Shown: positions 7,311-14,054 of the stretch, one piece after another
Numbering within the stretch: position 1 is the stretch's first letter
Layout of the letters: the number at the start of each line of letters is the position of its first letter
The notes under the pieces: generated by a model
What the model was told of the DNA's origin: nothing
Database searches by the model: none
What the model saw: only the letters and a program-made list of their open reading frames with translations
Assembly: GCA_026770585.1 (NCBI GenBank)
Contig: MU646688.1
Coordinates: 190,603 to 205,070 of the forward strand
Reading direction: 5' to 3'
Source: Baffinella frigidus
Taxonomy: Eukaryota; Cryptophyceae; Cryptomonadales; Baffinellaceae
Length of the DNA stretch: 14,468 nt
Translations under genes and position numbers: made by a program

Positions 7311-7395
7311 GGGGTAGCGCGATGCAGGCGCAGACCGCTAGTTGCAATGCAGGGTCGGGAACAGTGTGCTACTTGCCGAAGGGGCATAGCAAGCC

Positions 7396-7723
7396 CTGCC
7401 TCACTCGGGTTGGCCGACTATTCTCTCTGCCATGCTGTGTGCGCGGTACAAACCCGTCAAAGTTGGAGCGGAAAAGAGCCCACACAGACCGGGACAGAGC
7501 TAGGAACAGGGCAAATATGCGCCGGCGCTGGCTTTGTTGTACCTGGGGATTTTGAGAGCTTGCGGCGGGTGCGAGGGCAGACACTCAGCCTAGCTCCTTC
7601 CCACACGACTTGGCCAGCCCCGGTTTGGTGATACCACGCTCGTTTTCACTCCCAAGTTGACGAATTTGTAGCACAGACCCAGGGTGTCAACTTGAGAATA
7701 GTCGGAGAGGCTGACTGAGGCAG
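7396..7723. mobile_element. R1 element, complete MITE-like fold-back (328 bp)
   Basis: The left end CTGCCTCACTCGGGTTGGCC and the right end, reverse complemented as CTGCCTCAGTCAGCC, begin arms of about 85 bases. The arms share CCGACTATTCTC, TACAAA, CGTCAA and a GGAGNGNAAAA word in matching order. Left arm tags recur at 5604-5623; right arm tags recur at 1680-1815. There is no open frame for a transposase. It may lie upstream of the hydrolase gene or in its first intron, depending on where that gene starts. Confidence 0.7.
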
Positions 7724-7937
7724 AGCTAGGAAGCGAGTGCGCGCCGTACCCCTCACAGGCCGCTCAAACCCTAAATCGGTTTGGTTGGTGTACTACCCGT
7801 CGGGACGTCGGAATCCGAATTTACCACACCGTTATTGTACCAGACAATAGAAGGACGGAAGTGATTTGAGCTTTCTGTGAGGGCTGGAGGGACGTGTGTG
7901 CAAGCATGCCAGCGCTCATAACTCGCTTCGGCGTCCA
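7724..7937. other. unassigned sequence
   Basis: No gene or RNA recognised. ACCAGACAATAGAAGGACGG and a CCCTAAA word are the only notable content. Confidence 0.3.
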
Positions 7938-8066
7938 AACCCTAAACCCCACACCCCCAACCCCGCACCCTAAACCCTTCACACCAACCCCCACACCACG
8001 AGCCATACACCATGCACCGTGAGCCATGCACCATGAACCACGAAGCATGAACCGTGAAGCATATAC
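7938..8066 (+). repeat. telomere-type array, CCCTAAA to CCATGAA dialect
   Basis: Begins with CCCTAAACCCCACACCCCC and drifts to CCATGCACC, CCATGAACC and GCATGAACCGTGAAGC. It ends ten bases before exon e1, so it would supply the upstream sequence of the e1 acceptor (ACCCGAAACCAG). Confidence 0.8.
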
Positions 8067-8076
8067 CCGAAACCAG

Positions 8077-8200
8077 ATTCCTGGTGGGGTCCACGGCGCT
8101 GACAACCGTGGCATTACTGGGGCTGTACGTGCTCGCGGCGTTCCCACCGCCGTCAGTCCTCGCGTTTGCTGTCGGGAGCGCGGCGTGGGGGATGCATACG
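8077..8200 (+). CDS. hydrolase exon e1: membrane helices
   Basis: Bounded by ACCCGAAACCAG upstream and ACG|GTCACC downstream. One base completes a codon started in an earlier exon, then 41 codons follow. They include FLVGSTALTTVALLGLYVLA, a strong membrane helix, then PPPSVLAFAVGSAAWGMHT, the start of a second. It ends in phase 0, which matches e2. The donor is weak, but the frame is open and hydrophobic throughout. Confidence 0.65.
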
Positions 8201-8312
8201 GTCACCCCCGCTCCCGTTTGCTGTGCACCTGCTTTGCATTTTATCAAGGAGTTGTAGCGTTTTCGCTGGGCGTAGACGCGGGGATCGAGAGTTGAGGCGC
8301 TCGACGCCAGGG

Positions 8313-8526
8313 TGCATCTACTCGAGGCCGGAAATGTGACTATTTTGAAAGTGGGGGTACTGAACAAGTGGGGCGGTGTGTAGTAATTTTCACACACATA
8401 GTCGCGTTTGGTCACTTATCTCCCGTATGTACGGGAGACACGTGACCAAACACGCCCATGACTAGTTCAAATGTGAACCACCCCACTTTTAAAATACCCC
8501 CTCTTCCAGCCTCGAGTGGATCATGC
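8313..8526. mobile_element. large fold-back element in intron 1
   Basis: The centre is the palindrome CCCGTATGTACGGG (8422-8435). Moving outward, arms of roughly 100 bases share TTTGGTCAC/GTGACCAAA, AAAGTGGGG/CCCCACTTTT, TATTTT/AAAATA and CTCGAGGC/GCCTCGAG, ending with GCAT at 8313 and ATGC at 8526. No coding frame is present. This looks like a MITE or a long inverted duplication inserted in the intron. Confidence 0.8.
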
Positions 8527-8737
8527 AGAATGAATCGTGAAGATGAATCTCGCCGAATTCGACCCGAATGGCTCAAACACCCCCCTGGAATCGAGAAATC
8601 TGAAACCGGGATTTGGTCCACTTCGGAGGGCTAATTGCAGCACGAACGTTCGGAGCTGGGACAAGTTGGGGTCCCTTTCGGTGTCTAGCGCTGCCTGAAT
8701 TTTATTCTGGCTCAATACATGTAGAACATACACTCAG

Positions 8738-8745
8738 TATAAAAG
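8738..8745 (+). promoter_or_regulatory. TATA-box-like site in intron 1
   Basis: TATAAAAG followed by GGCC sits in an AT-richer segment about 240 bases before e2. It fits a TATA box by sequence alone. If used, transcription could give a shorter form starting near the ATG at 8989 inside e2. There is no independent support. Confidence 0.25.
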
Positions 8746-8979
8746 GGCCACTGAAAGACTTAAACGACGAAGCATAATTAACCTCAGACAGAGGTAGGGT
8801 GGTGTGGGTAGCGCGTTGCCTCCGCTGCCGCTGTGGTGTTGCCTCGCGTGTCTCGTGACAAAAACAAACAAAAAAAAACACGCGTGGCGTGGCTGTGCAT
8901 GCCAGCTCGTGTTCTACTCAACTCTGATTTTACTCAACTCGCGGTTTGACTGAAGTCTCTGGTGTGTGGTTGGCGGCAG

Positions 8980-9032
8980 ACTGGCGTGATGCAAGGACTT
9001 GTCTTCGCGTGTCTAGCGTCATGCGGCCTCAT
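8980..9032 (+). CDS. hydrolase exon e2: membrane helix
   Basis: Acceptor TTGGCGGCAG, then 17 codons (TGVMQGLVFACLASCGL) plus two bases AT, and donor GTAAAC. The AT joins the G that opens e3 to make a Met codon. The start is in phase 0, matching e1. The segment is hydrophobic and would form the second half of a membrane helix begun in e1. Confidence 0.6.
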
Positions 9033-9245
9033 GTAAACCCTACACCCTAAACCCTCCAACCCTGTACCCTACACCCTACACCCTCGAACCCTATACCCTA
9101 CACCCTGAAACCGTCGAACCCTCAACCCTGAACCCCAAACCCCTAACCCTGAACCCGGCCCATGTCAGTCCCATAAATCCTACACCCTACACCCTAAACC
9201 CCCTAAACCCTAAAACTCCTGAACCCCAAACCATGAACCATGAAC
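9033..9245 (+). repeat. telomere-type array in intron 2, CCCTACA/CCCTGAA dialect
   Basis: Begins right at the e2 donor (GTAAACCCTACACCC), so the first monomer overlaps the 5' splice site. Monomers are CCCTACA, CCCTAAA, CCCTCGAA and CCCTGAA. It is interrupted near 9155-9180 by a short non-repeat piece. The rest of intron 2 (9246-9543) has no recognisable feature except an acceptor CGTTCCCTCGCAG. Confidence 0.85.
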
Positions 9246-9543
9246 CGACGCATGCGCACGGCGGTGTGAAGCCGCATTGTTAGGCTGCAGCAGCGCTCTG
9301 ACCCCCCGCGTGAGACCTGCTCGCGTCAAGTTGCCATTCTGGGTCTGCGGTACGCGGTACGCACGCGTCAAATCTGCCGCGAAAACGGACCCCGTCTCAC
9401 CACACTGTCGAGACGCAATCAGTGTTTCACAGAGCAATGTCATCGCCAGTCCCAGGGGAGGGACTGTCTTCCCAGATAACATGTCACCTTTTTCTCTCAT
9501 GTTTTTGCTGAGCGGGAAATTCTAAAATGGCGTTCCCTCGCAG

Positions 9544-9615
9544 GTGCTCGATCCAGATCGCGCTGCAAGTGACGGGCATGGCTTCCTCTGTCAAGCTTCC
9601 AGCCTGGCTGGGGTG
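9544..9615 (+). CDS. hydrolase exon e3: linker between membrane helices
   Basis: Acceptor TTCCCTCGCAG. G completes the Met codon from e2, then 23 codons (CSIQIALQVTGMASSVKLPA, then WLG), then TG before GTGCGT, a GC-rich donor type. TG plus the G that opens e4 gives Trp. The two-sided phase agreement is the main evidence, together with moderate hydrophobicity. Confidence 0.65.
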
Positions 9616-9629
9616 GTGCGTCCCTACAA

Positions 9630-9800
9630 CCTTCACCCTGCATCCTACACCCTACACCCGACACCCTACTCCCTACACCCTACTCCCTACACCCTACACC
9701 CTACACACCCTACACCCTGCACCCTACACCCTACACCCTACACCCTACTCCTCAAACACTAACCCATCAACCCTAAACCCTAGAACCCAACCTCTATCCA
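9630..9800 (+). repeat. telomere-type array in intron 3, CCCTACA dialect
   Basis: Nearly uniform CCCTACA monomers (CACCCTACACCCTACACCC) with a few CCCTACT and CCCTGCA, fading to CCCTAAA at 9770-9781. C-rich strand on plus. Confidence 0.9.
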
Positions 9801-9863
9801 AGCCAACCTGTATTTCACCGCCGACCGCCGACCCCCCCACCCACTCACCCGAAACCCTCGCAG

Positions 9864-9945
9864 GCTGACGGGGCACATCGCCTCCCACCCGGCCTCTGCC
9901 CTGGCTCTGGATCTGCCCTCTGCCCTGGCTCCGGATCTGCCCCCA
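9864..9945 (+). repeat. degraded copy of the e4 acceptor and exon start (copy 1)
   Basis: ACCCTCGCAG|GCTGACGGGGCACATCG parallels the real e4 start TTCTCGCAG|GGTGGCGGGGTACATCG. Further on, CTGGCTCTGGATCTGCCCTC parallels e4 CTGGTTCTGGATCTGCCCTC; this part is itself duplicated as two 24-base units between about 9895 and 9942. The frame no longer matches the e4 protein well, so it is probably a dead copy. Confidence 0.6.
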
Positions 9946-9972
9946 CCGCTAATCCGAAACCCCTACTCCCAG

Positions 9973-10029
9973 GGTCGCGGGGTACATTGGCGCGCTCGTG
10001 CGCCTCCCATCCGTGCTCTGCATCAACTG
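9973..10029 (+). CDS. in-phase duplicate of the start of e4 (copy 2), possible cassette exon
   Basis: After ACTCCCAG the sequence reads G plus VAGYIGALVRLPSVLCIN plus TG, then GTTGCG. The true e4 reads VAGYIGHLVRVPSVVCMNW. Both ends have the same phase as e3-e4, and the length is 57 bases, so including it would add 19 residues without shifting the frame. Most nucleotide differences from e4 fall at third positions (GTC/GTG, ATT/ATC, GGC/GGG, CGC/CGA). It could be a real alternative exon or a remnant of a former exon; the donor is only fair. Similarity continues weakly to about 10044. Confidence 0.45.
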
Positions 10030-10075
10030 GTTGCGGATATCGCATGCAACGCTAATCTCAAGTGGCTTCTCGCAG

Positions 10076-10241
10076 GGTGGCGGGGTACATCGGGCATCTG
10101 GTGCGAGTGCCATCGGTGGTGTGCATGAACTGGTTCTGGATCTGCCCTCCGATGTTGTGCGCCATGCCGCGCCTCGCGGCCGCCATCGCCCTCGAAGCCC
10201 TCGCGGTCCTGCTCTTCGGCGTCATTTCCCCCTTCCTTCCG
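10076..10241 (+). CDS. hydrolase exon e4: membrane helices before the catalytic domain
   Basis: Acceptor GGCTTCTCGCAG and donor CCG|GTAAGA are both strong. G completes Trp with e3, then 55 codons follow: VAGYIGHLVRVPSVVCMNWF, then a Cys/Met-rich helix, then LEALAVLLFGVISPFLP. The last helix sits directly before the hydrolase domain, as the final membrane helix does in bacterial membrane lipases. Phase 0 end matches e5. Confidence 0.8.
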
Positions 10242-10247
10242 GTAAGA

Positions 10248-10360
10248 CACCCTCAACCCTCAACCCTACGCCCTAAACCATAAATCATAAATCATAAATC
10301 ATGAACCATTAACCATGAACCATGAACCCTAAACCCTAAAACATCGAAACCCTAAAGGCG
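10248..10360 (+). repeat. telomere-type array in intron 4, CCATAAA/CCATGAA dialect
   Basis: Starts six bases after the e4 donor with CCCTCAACCCTCAACCC, drifts to CATAAATCATAAATCATAAA, then CCATGAACCATGAACCC and CCCTAAA. The middle part shows clear local spread of one variant. Confidence 0.85.
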
Positions 10361-10424
10361 AAGGGAGCTGGGTGTGTCGGAGTTATGTTTTGGCCTGATG
10401 GAGACTTGTGGCGCTCTCTGCGTC

Positions 10425-10760
10425 TCACCTAGACCTCTATGCCCTCTCTGAGGCTCACCTGCTTCTATACCCCCTCTCTTCTCCTCACAACCTGTCCTAC
10501 CCCCTCGCTGTGACTCTCAACCTGGTGTATTCCCAGGATGAGGCCCACAACCTGTCCTACACCACCCCAGACCGAACGGCAAGTGAGCAGCGAGAAAGCA
10601 CCCCCAGATGTACCCCCTCTCCAATCCCCACCTCCCTCAACATTCCCTCCCTGAGACTCACAACCTGCTGTGCTGTATTCACTCACAACCTGCTGTGCTG
10701 TATTCACTCACAACCTGGTGTACCGAATCCTAGACTGAGGCTCACAACGTGTCCCCAGGC
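10425..10760 (+). repeat. CTCACAACCTG minisatellite in intron 4
   Basis: Words of the form CTCACAACCTGTCCTACCCC recur many times. Two perfect 25-base units lie at 10656-10680 and 10681-10705 (ACTCACAACCTGCTGTGCTG and on). A larger block starting at CGAATCCTAGAC (10724 and 10897, 173 apart) carries the minisatellite word, an acceptor and the start of e5. The array therefore spreads splice acceptors as well as intron sequence. Confidence 0.8.
10571..10609 (+). repeat. diverged copy of the e5 start, first copy
   Basis: CACCACCCCAG|ACCGAACGGCAAGTGAGCAG reads TERQVSSEKAPPD and meets a GT (GAT|GTACCC) in phase 0. The real e5 begins AERKVSTEKADGD. It would keep frame if included (39 bases), but lacks the hydrolase strand that follows in e5. 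Confidence 0.5.
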
Positions 10761-10795
10761 GGAGTGCAAAGTGAGCTCTCTCTCTCTCGAGGCCA
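10759..10795 (+). repeat. diverged copy of the e5 start, second copy
   Basis: GTGTCCCCAG|GCGGAGTGCAAAGTGAGC is almost identical to the e5 start GCGGAGCGCAAAGTGAGC. It then loses similarity in a CTCTCTCTCT run. The upstream 35 bases also match, so acceptor and exon edge were duplicated together. Confidence 0.6.
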
Positions 10796-10940
10796 CCCCG
10801 CACCCCTCATCCGGGGAACGGGTACGTCGGCGCCCACGCCACTCTGATTCGGCCTGTCCTCCAATACGTCGGAACCCTCACCACAACCTGTTGTTTCGAA
10901 TCCTAGACCGAGGCTCATAACCTGTGCTACCCCTCCCCAG

Positions 10941-11073
10941 GCGGAGCGCAAAGTGAGCACTGAGAAGGCCGACGGAGACGTGCTCCCGGTGACGGAGCCA
11001 TCGAGAAGTCAATCGCTCACAACTTTTGGCGGGGATGACTTCCCGGACGCCTGCCCCATCCTGCTCGTGTCGG
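10941..11073 (+). CDS. hydrolase exon e5: linker and first strand of the catalytic domain
   Basis: Acceptor CTACCCCTCCCCAG, then 44 codons plus one base. The first 30 or so residues (AERKVSTEKADGDVL, then Ser/Thr-rich) are a hydrophilic linker. DDFPDACPILLVS gives the beta strand that in lipases precedes the oxyanion loop (PILLVHG type). The final G before GTACTT joins GG of e6 to make Gly. The His common in this motif is Ser here. Confidence 0.8.
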
Positions 11074-11265
11074 GTACTTGCCCGACCACCAAACACTAAG
11101 GTTGTTGAGGGTTCAGGCTTCGAGGTTTGTTTCGCGGGGCATCCCGCGGCAGGGCTGAACCGCGGTTGGGGGTACTGGGGGTGAGCGCCACTCACTCTTC
11201 GCACCCACGCGAAACACGAAACGCGAGACACAAACATTATGTTCTGACGTGTTGACTTTTCACAG
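11074..11265 (+). other. intron 5 with a copy of the e6 start
   Basis: At 11153 the word GGCAG|GGCTGAACCGCGG repeats the e6 acceptor and first 13 exon bases (CACAG|GGCTGAACCGCGG at 11266). It continues as LNRGWGYW compared with LNRGSAHW in e6, then a GTGAGC word. An ACGCGAAACACGAAACGCGA tract lies near 11210. The true acceptor is TTGACTTTTCACAG. Confidence 0.6.
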
Positions 11266-11342
11266 GGCTGAACCGCGGGTCGGCACACTGGCTGTTCGCG
11301 CGCCTCTGCTTCTCCGCGCGCCCAGAGCTTTTCGGGCCTGTG
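11266..11342 (+). CDS. hydrolase exon e6: oxyanion-loop region and helix
   Basis: GG completes Gly with e5, then 25 codons: LNRGSAHWLFARLCFSARPE, then LFGPV. This fits the loop and first helix after the PILLV strand, then the FGPV strand found in bacterial lipases of this kind. The end is taken at GTG|GTCTCA; CCT|GTGGTC three bases earlier is an equal-phase alternative. Phase 0 end matches e7. Confidence 0.75.
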
Positions 11343-11428
11343 GTCTCAACCCGAAACCCGAAACCCAAAATCCTAATCCTAAACCCTAACACCCCGAAAC
11401 CCGAAACCCGGAAGAGCGAGAGAGCGGC

Positions 11429-11460
<32 letters not shown>

Positions 11461-11622
11461 CGAGGGCCTATGGTCTCACCCCGAAATACGAGACGTAAAC
11501 TCGAAACACGGAACCCGAGACACGAAACCCGAAGCACGAAACACGAAACATGGGACCCACGACCCAAGACACGAGACCCGAAACCCGAAACCCGAAACAC
11601 TGAACACGAAACCCGAATCCAG
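11343..11622 (+). repeat. intron 6: CCCGAAA arrays, GA microsatellite and a copy of the e6 end
   Basis: Starts with CCCGAAACCCGAAACCC, then a GA microsatellite (11411-11463). At 11464-11486 GGGCCTATGGTCTCACCCCG repeats the e6 end and intron start (11334-11356) with two mismatches in 23 bases. A second CCCGAAA/CACGAAA array fills 11487-11615 and runs into the acceptor ACCCGAATCCAG. Confidence 0.8.
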
Positions 11623-11673
11623 GTGGTGTTCGAGGGGGGGGGTGCAGAGGCAGGGCTCGATGACGTGGCTAAG
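11623..11673 (+). CDS. hydrolase exon e7: helix before the nucleophile strand
   Basis: Seventeen codons, VVFEGGGAEAGLDDVAK, phase 0 on both sides, with acceptor GAATCCAG and donor AAG|GTGCAC. The GLDDVAK part plus e8 ALGEAVEAA forms one amphipathic helix, the position of the IDDYAERLAAAV-type helix in bacterial lipases. The four-Gly coding run GAGGGGGGGGGT is a G tract prone to slippage. Confidence 0.75.
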
Positions 11674-11679
11674 GTGCAC

Positions 11680-11850
11680 CGCGCCCTACACCCTAAACCC
11701 GGAACCTGGAATCCGTGGTTCCCGTAAGCCGGGGACCCTGCTCAACCCTTACCCCAAACCCAATACCTCCAAACCCCAAACCCCAAACCCCAAACCCCAA
11801 ACCCCAAACCCCAAACCCCAATCCACGCGGCGCTTCCAAACTCTAACCCC
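11680..11850 (+). repeat. telomere-type array in intron 7, CCCCAAA dialect
   Basis: Begins with CCCTACACCCTAAACCC and becomes a uniform CCCCAAACCCCAAACCCC run at about 11768-11820. Confidence 0.85.
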
Positions 11851-11951
11851 CAAATCCTCCACCGCACTCCTGCTGAACCAGGAGCCTCCTGGCTCTGCTT
11901 GCGTCATGCTCTTCTCGTCTTGCCATATTTGATTTAGAGCAGGGATTATCC

Positions 11952-12076
11952 CTCAAGTGCCGGACGGGCGAATACTCGTCCGTCGAAGCCGTAGGACGGT
12001 CCGAGGGCCCTACAGTAGGGCGTATGCGCCTACAGGCACTTGAGCGATAGTAAAAATCTCATCCAGACGAGTATTC
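11952..12076. repeat. R3 fold-back in intron 7
   Basis: CTCAAGTGCC (11952-11961) pairs with GGCACTTGAG (12035-12044). GAATACTCGTC (11970-11980) also pairs with GACGAGTATTC (12066-12076). Inside, 12004-12026 matches 3854-3876 in inverted orientation with one mismatch. This is probably a member of a dispersed fold-back family. Confidence 0.7.
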
Positions 12077-12165
12077 CTCAGGAACACGATTTCGGGGATC
12101 TCCGATTGTATTTTGGGGTATCTTAAGGCTAGAAAATCCCTAAACACCCCCCCCCCGAACCGCAG

Positions 12166-12229
12166 GCGCTGGGGGAGGCAGTGGAGGCGGCGCTGGTCCA
12201 CAAGACCTCCTCGCGCGTCATCCTCATAG
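12166..12229 (+). CDS. hydrolase exon e8: helix end and strand before the catalytic Ser
   Basis: Acceptor CCCCGAACCGCAG. Twenty-one codons (ALGEAVEAALVHKTSSRVIL, then I) and a final G. RVILI is the beta strand leading into the nucleophile elbow; the G joins GA of e9 to make the first Gly of GHSVGG. The donor ATAG|GTCCCC is weak by consensus, but phase and protein continuity are exact. Confidence 0.85.
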
Positions 12230-12448
12230 GTCCCCGCCCAATCGATAAGACAGTCGTTATCAAACGCTAAGCCAGTCGTCCTGATAGCTAAGCCAGTCGT
12301 CCCAATAGCTAGGAAGGGCATTAGCCAAAAACGGTAAGCCGATCGCCTTGGTGTGCCATTTCCCCAACCCTAACCCCTAACCCCCAACCCCTAACCCCTC
12401 TAACCTCAAAACCCTCTAAACGCTAAACCCTCGCAACCCCTAAAACAG
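12230..12448 (+). repeat. intron 8: 20-bp minisatellite and CCCTAAC array
   Basis: GCTAAGCCAGTCGTC units repeat three times between about 12247 and 12310 (TAAGCCAGTCGTCCTGATAG type). A CCCTAACCCCTAACCCC array follows at 12362-12400, ending CCCCTAAAACAG, the e9 acceptor. The acceptor itself is made of repeat-like sequence. Confidence 0.75.
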
Positions 12449-12582
12449 GACACTCAGTGGGCGGGCTGGTGTGCGCGCACTACTCGGATAATTTCGCGGC
12501 CGAAAGGGGGGTGAGCGTCGAGGCCGTCGTGTGCCTTGCCTGCCCCTGGATGGGCCTGCCCGGCCTTCCGCGCCCTGTCAAG
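12449..12582 (+). CDS. hydrolase exon e9: nucleophile elbow
   Basis: GA completes Gly with e8, then 44 codons. The sequence opens HSVGGLVCAHYSDNFAAE, so the joined motif is GHSVGG, a GxSxG elbow with Ser as nucleophile. VEAVVCLACPWMGLPG follows as the next strand and loop, corresponding to the VTLGTPHHG region of bacterial lipases, with CPWMG in place of TPHHG. It ends VK|GTACTT in phase 0. Confidence 0.87.
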
Positions 12583-13252
12583 GTACTTTCTTCTTCTTCT
12601 TTGTTACTCTAGATACACCTCCTAAATCAGGCCCTGTCAAGGTACCGCCACAACTTGGCTTACAACACTTTTAAAACCTACAACACTTCTATGGCCACTA
12701 CACATCTACAACACTGGTATGGCGATTGTAACACTCATATGGCAGCTACAGCACTTTTAGTCTCAGGGGCGGGCTGCCACAGCCCGTTGAGGTGAAATCC
12801 ATAGCTCGAACCGGGCTCGCCACAATAATGTGTTGAAAGCAGGAGCTGAGCACTAAGTTGCCATACAAGTGTTGTACACCACTTTTATGGTAACTACCGC
12901 AGTTTTAGGCAGAGGATTTTGACCCTGGGCGAGGCTGGCGAAGCCGCCCCGTCCCGTCCAAGGTCAGCCTCCCTCGGTAAGACTTGGCCGGTCCTGATTT
13001 GCTGAATTGCCGACCTAGAGATTTCGGTTTGTACCACGAAACTCGAAACGGTGCGTTTAAAAACGATTTACTACCTTGACAACCTGGAGGTTTCGGGCCT
13101 CGAGCGGTATGCACCGAGGTCGGCCACGGCAACTTTGTTGCGCAAAGTGGCCCCAGCCCCGTCAGCTTTTCCCGGGGTTCACACGTTTCCCGGGTGTCAA
13201 CTTTCCCCGGGGTTGACTTTTGCCGGGTGTCAACGTTTGACCGGGGCGGCAG
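12583..13252 (+). repeat. intron 9: copy of e9 end and CTACAACACTT tandem words
   Basis: GCCCTGTCAAGGTAC at 12631-12645 is an exact copy of the e9 end and donor (12572-12586), 59 bases away. Words of the type CTACAACACTTTTATGGC repeat loosely from 12655 to 12765 and again at 12870-12906. At 13180-13245 CCCGGG, GTGTCAAC and GGTTGAC words alternate in direct and inverted form. The exon-like segment at 12913-12976 is listed separately. Confidence 0.65.
12913..12976 (+). repeat. exon-like segment resembling e8
   Basis: Acceptor TTTTAGGCAG and donor CTCG|GTAAGA bound 64 bases, the same length and phase (0 to 1) as e8. It reads RILTLGEAGEAAPSR against e8 ALGEAVEAALVH; LGEA-EAA is shared, with third-position differences. 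It cannot sit between e9 and e10 without breaking frame (phase 1 end against phase 0 start), so it is treated as a dead or alternative copy, or chance. Confidence 0.35.
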
Positions 13253-13315
13253 GTGCACGAGGCGCACCTCTCGCTCTTGCAGAACATTTCAGCCAACATG
13301 CGCGCCGACCTCGAG
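13253..13315 (+). CDS. hydrolase exon e10: helix after the elbow region
   Basis: Acceptor CCGGGGCGGCAG, 21 codons VHEAHLSLLQNISANMRADL, then E, and donor GAG|GTTTTT, phase 0 on both sides. It reads as an amphipathic helix in the place of the NxRQMRPGSxFLxxL segment of bacterial lipases. It follows e9 directly in phase. The donor is unusual, and the frame would otherwise run to a stop at 13351. Confidence 0.6.
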
Positions 13316-13977
13316 GTTTTTTCCCTCTCTAAACCCGAAAGCCTCAACGCCTGATGCTACAGCACGAAAAACCTGCGGGTCGTCAGCAACCCTTGAACCA
13401 TGAACCCTCGATTCGTTTCGAGACGACCTGCAGAGGTTGCTTTACACTCCATAATTTACATTCCCGGACTTTACTTTCCACCCGGAACCCTAAACCCTAA
13501 ACCCTAAACCCTAAACCCTAAACCCTAAACCCTAAACCGTGCTGCCCAAACCCTACACTCTAAAACCCTAAACCCTACACCCTGAACCAGGAGGGTTCAG
13601 TGGGGCTACGGCGAATCAAGGAAAACAGGCTCCGACCTTTACAAGACAGCAGAAATAGGCCAACCCGGTACAACCCCCTGAAACCTCGATACCCGAAACC
13701 CGATACCCGAAACCCGATACCCGAAACCCGGACTCGATGCCCGGAAGCCGATACCCGAAACCCGGAACCAGAAACCCTGAAATCGATTCCCTCAAGCCTG
13801 GAACCCTCAACCTTCGACCTTAAACCCTGAACCCTAAACATGATCTCAGCTGCAGGCGAAACCCCAAACCCTCAACCCTCAGCCCTAAAACCTCAGCTCT
13901 AAACCCTCAGCCCCAAACCATAAACCATAAACCATAAACCCTGAACCCTGAACCCTGAACCCTTGACCCTGAAGCAG
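13316..13977 (+). repeat. intron 10 region: CCCTAAA and CCCGATACC arrays
   Basis: Contains a perfect CCCTAAA block (13487-13538, about seven copies), a CCCGATACCCGAAACC array (13682-13770), and CCCTCAA/CCATAAACC/CCCTGAA arrays (13795-13970) that run into the e11 acceptor. At least one small exon (phase 0 in, two bases out) should lie here to link e10 with e11. A possible remnant at 13371 reads TKNLRVVSN after GATGCTACAG but has the wrong phase. Confidence 0.8.
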
Positions 13978-14052
13978 GTACTACAACGTAGTGGGGGGGT
14001 GTGACCTCCTGGTGCGCAATGGGAGATTAATCGCGCAGCGACACGCCTTCTG
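13978..14052 (+). CDS. hydrolase exon e11: catalytic acid loop
   Basis: Acceptor ACCCTGAAGCAG. One base, then 24 codons YYNVVGGCDLLVRNGRLIAQ, then RHAF, then TG before GTCAAG. GGCDLLV fits the strand and loop with the catalytic Asp (SxxDxxV in bacterial lipases). TG joins the G of e12 to make Trp, giving HAFW. The upstream link is not resolved. Confidence 0.82.
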
Positions 14053-14054
14053 GT

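Larger units (their letters stand above)
8201..8979 (+). other. intron 1 of the hydrolase (779 bp)
   Basis: Carries the fold-back at 8313-8526 and a TATA-like site at 8738. Unlike most introns of this gene it has no CCCTAAA array. An A-rich run with ACAAAAACAAACAAAAAAAA lies near 8859-8879. It ends in TGGTTGGCGGCAG before e2. Confidence 0.55.

Noticed and set aside
10941-10960. Internal donor GTGAGC shared by e5 and its two copies, suggesting a 12-base microexon
   Set aside because: The e5 frame continues through it into the PILLV strand, so the donor-like word is probably incidental; it was not scored as a splice site.
12010-12321. 103-codon minus-strand frame
   Set aside because: It is antisense to hydrolase exon e8, whose phase and motif evidence is much stronger, and it shows no family pattern.
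13371-13402. Possible exon reading TKNLRVVSN after GATGCTACAG
   Set aside because: The sequence looks like a hydrolase strand, but the phase fits neither e10 nor e11 and a stop follows at once.
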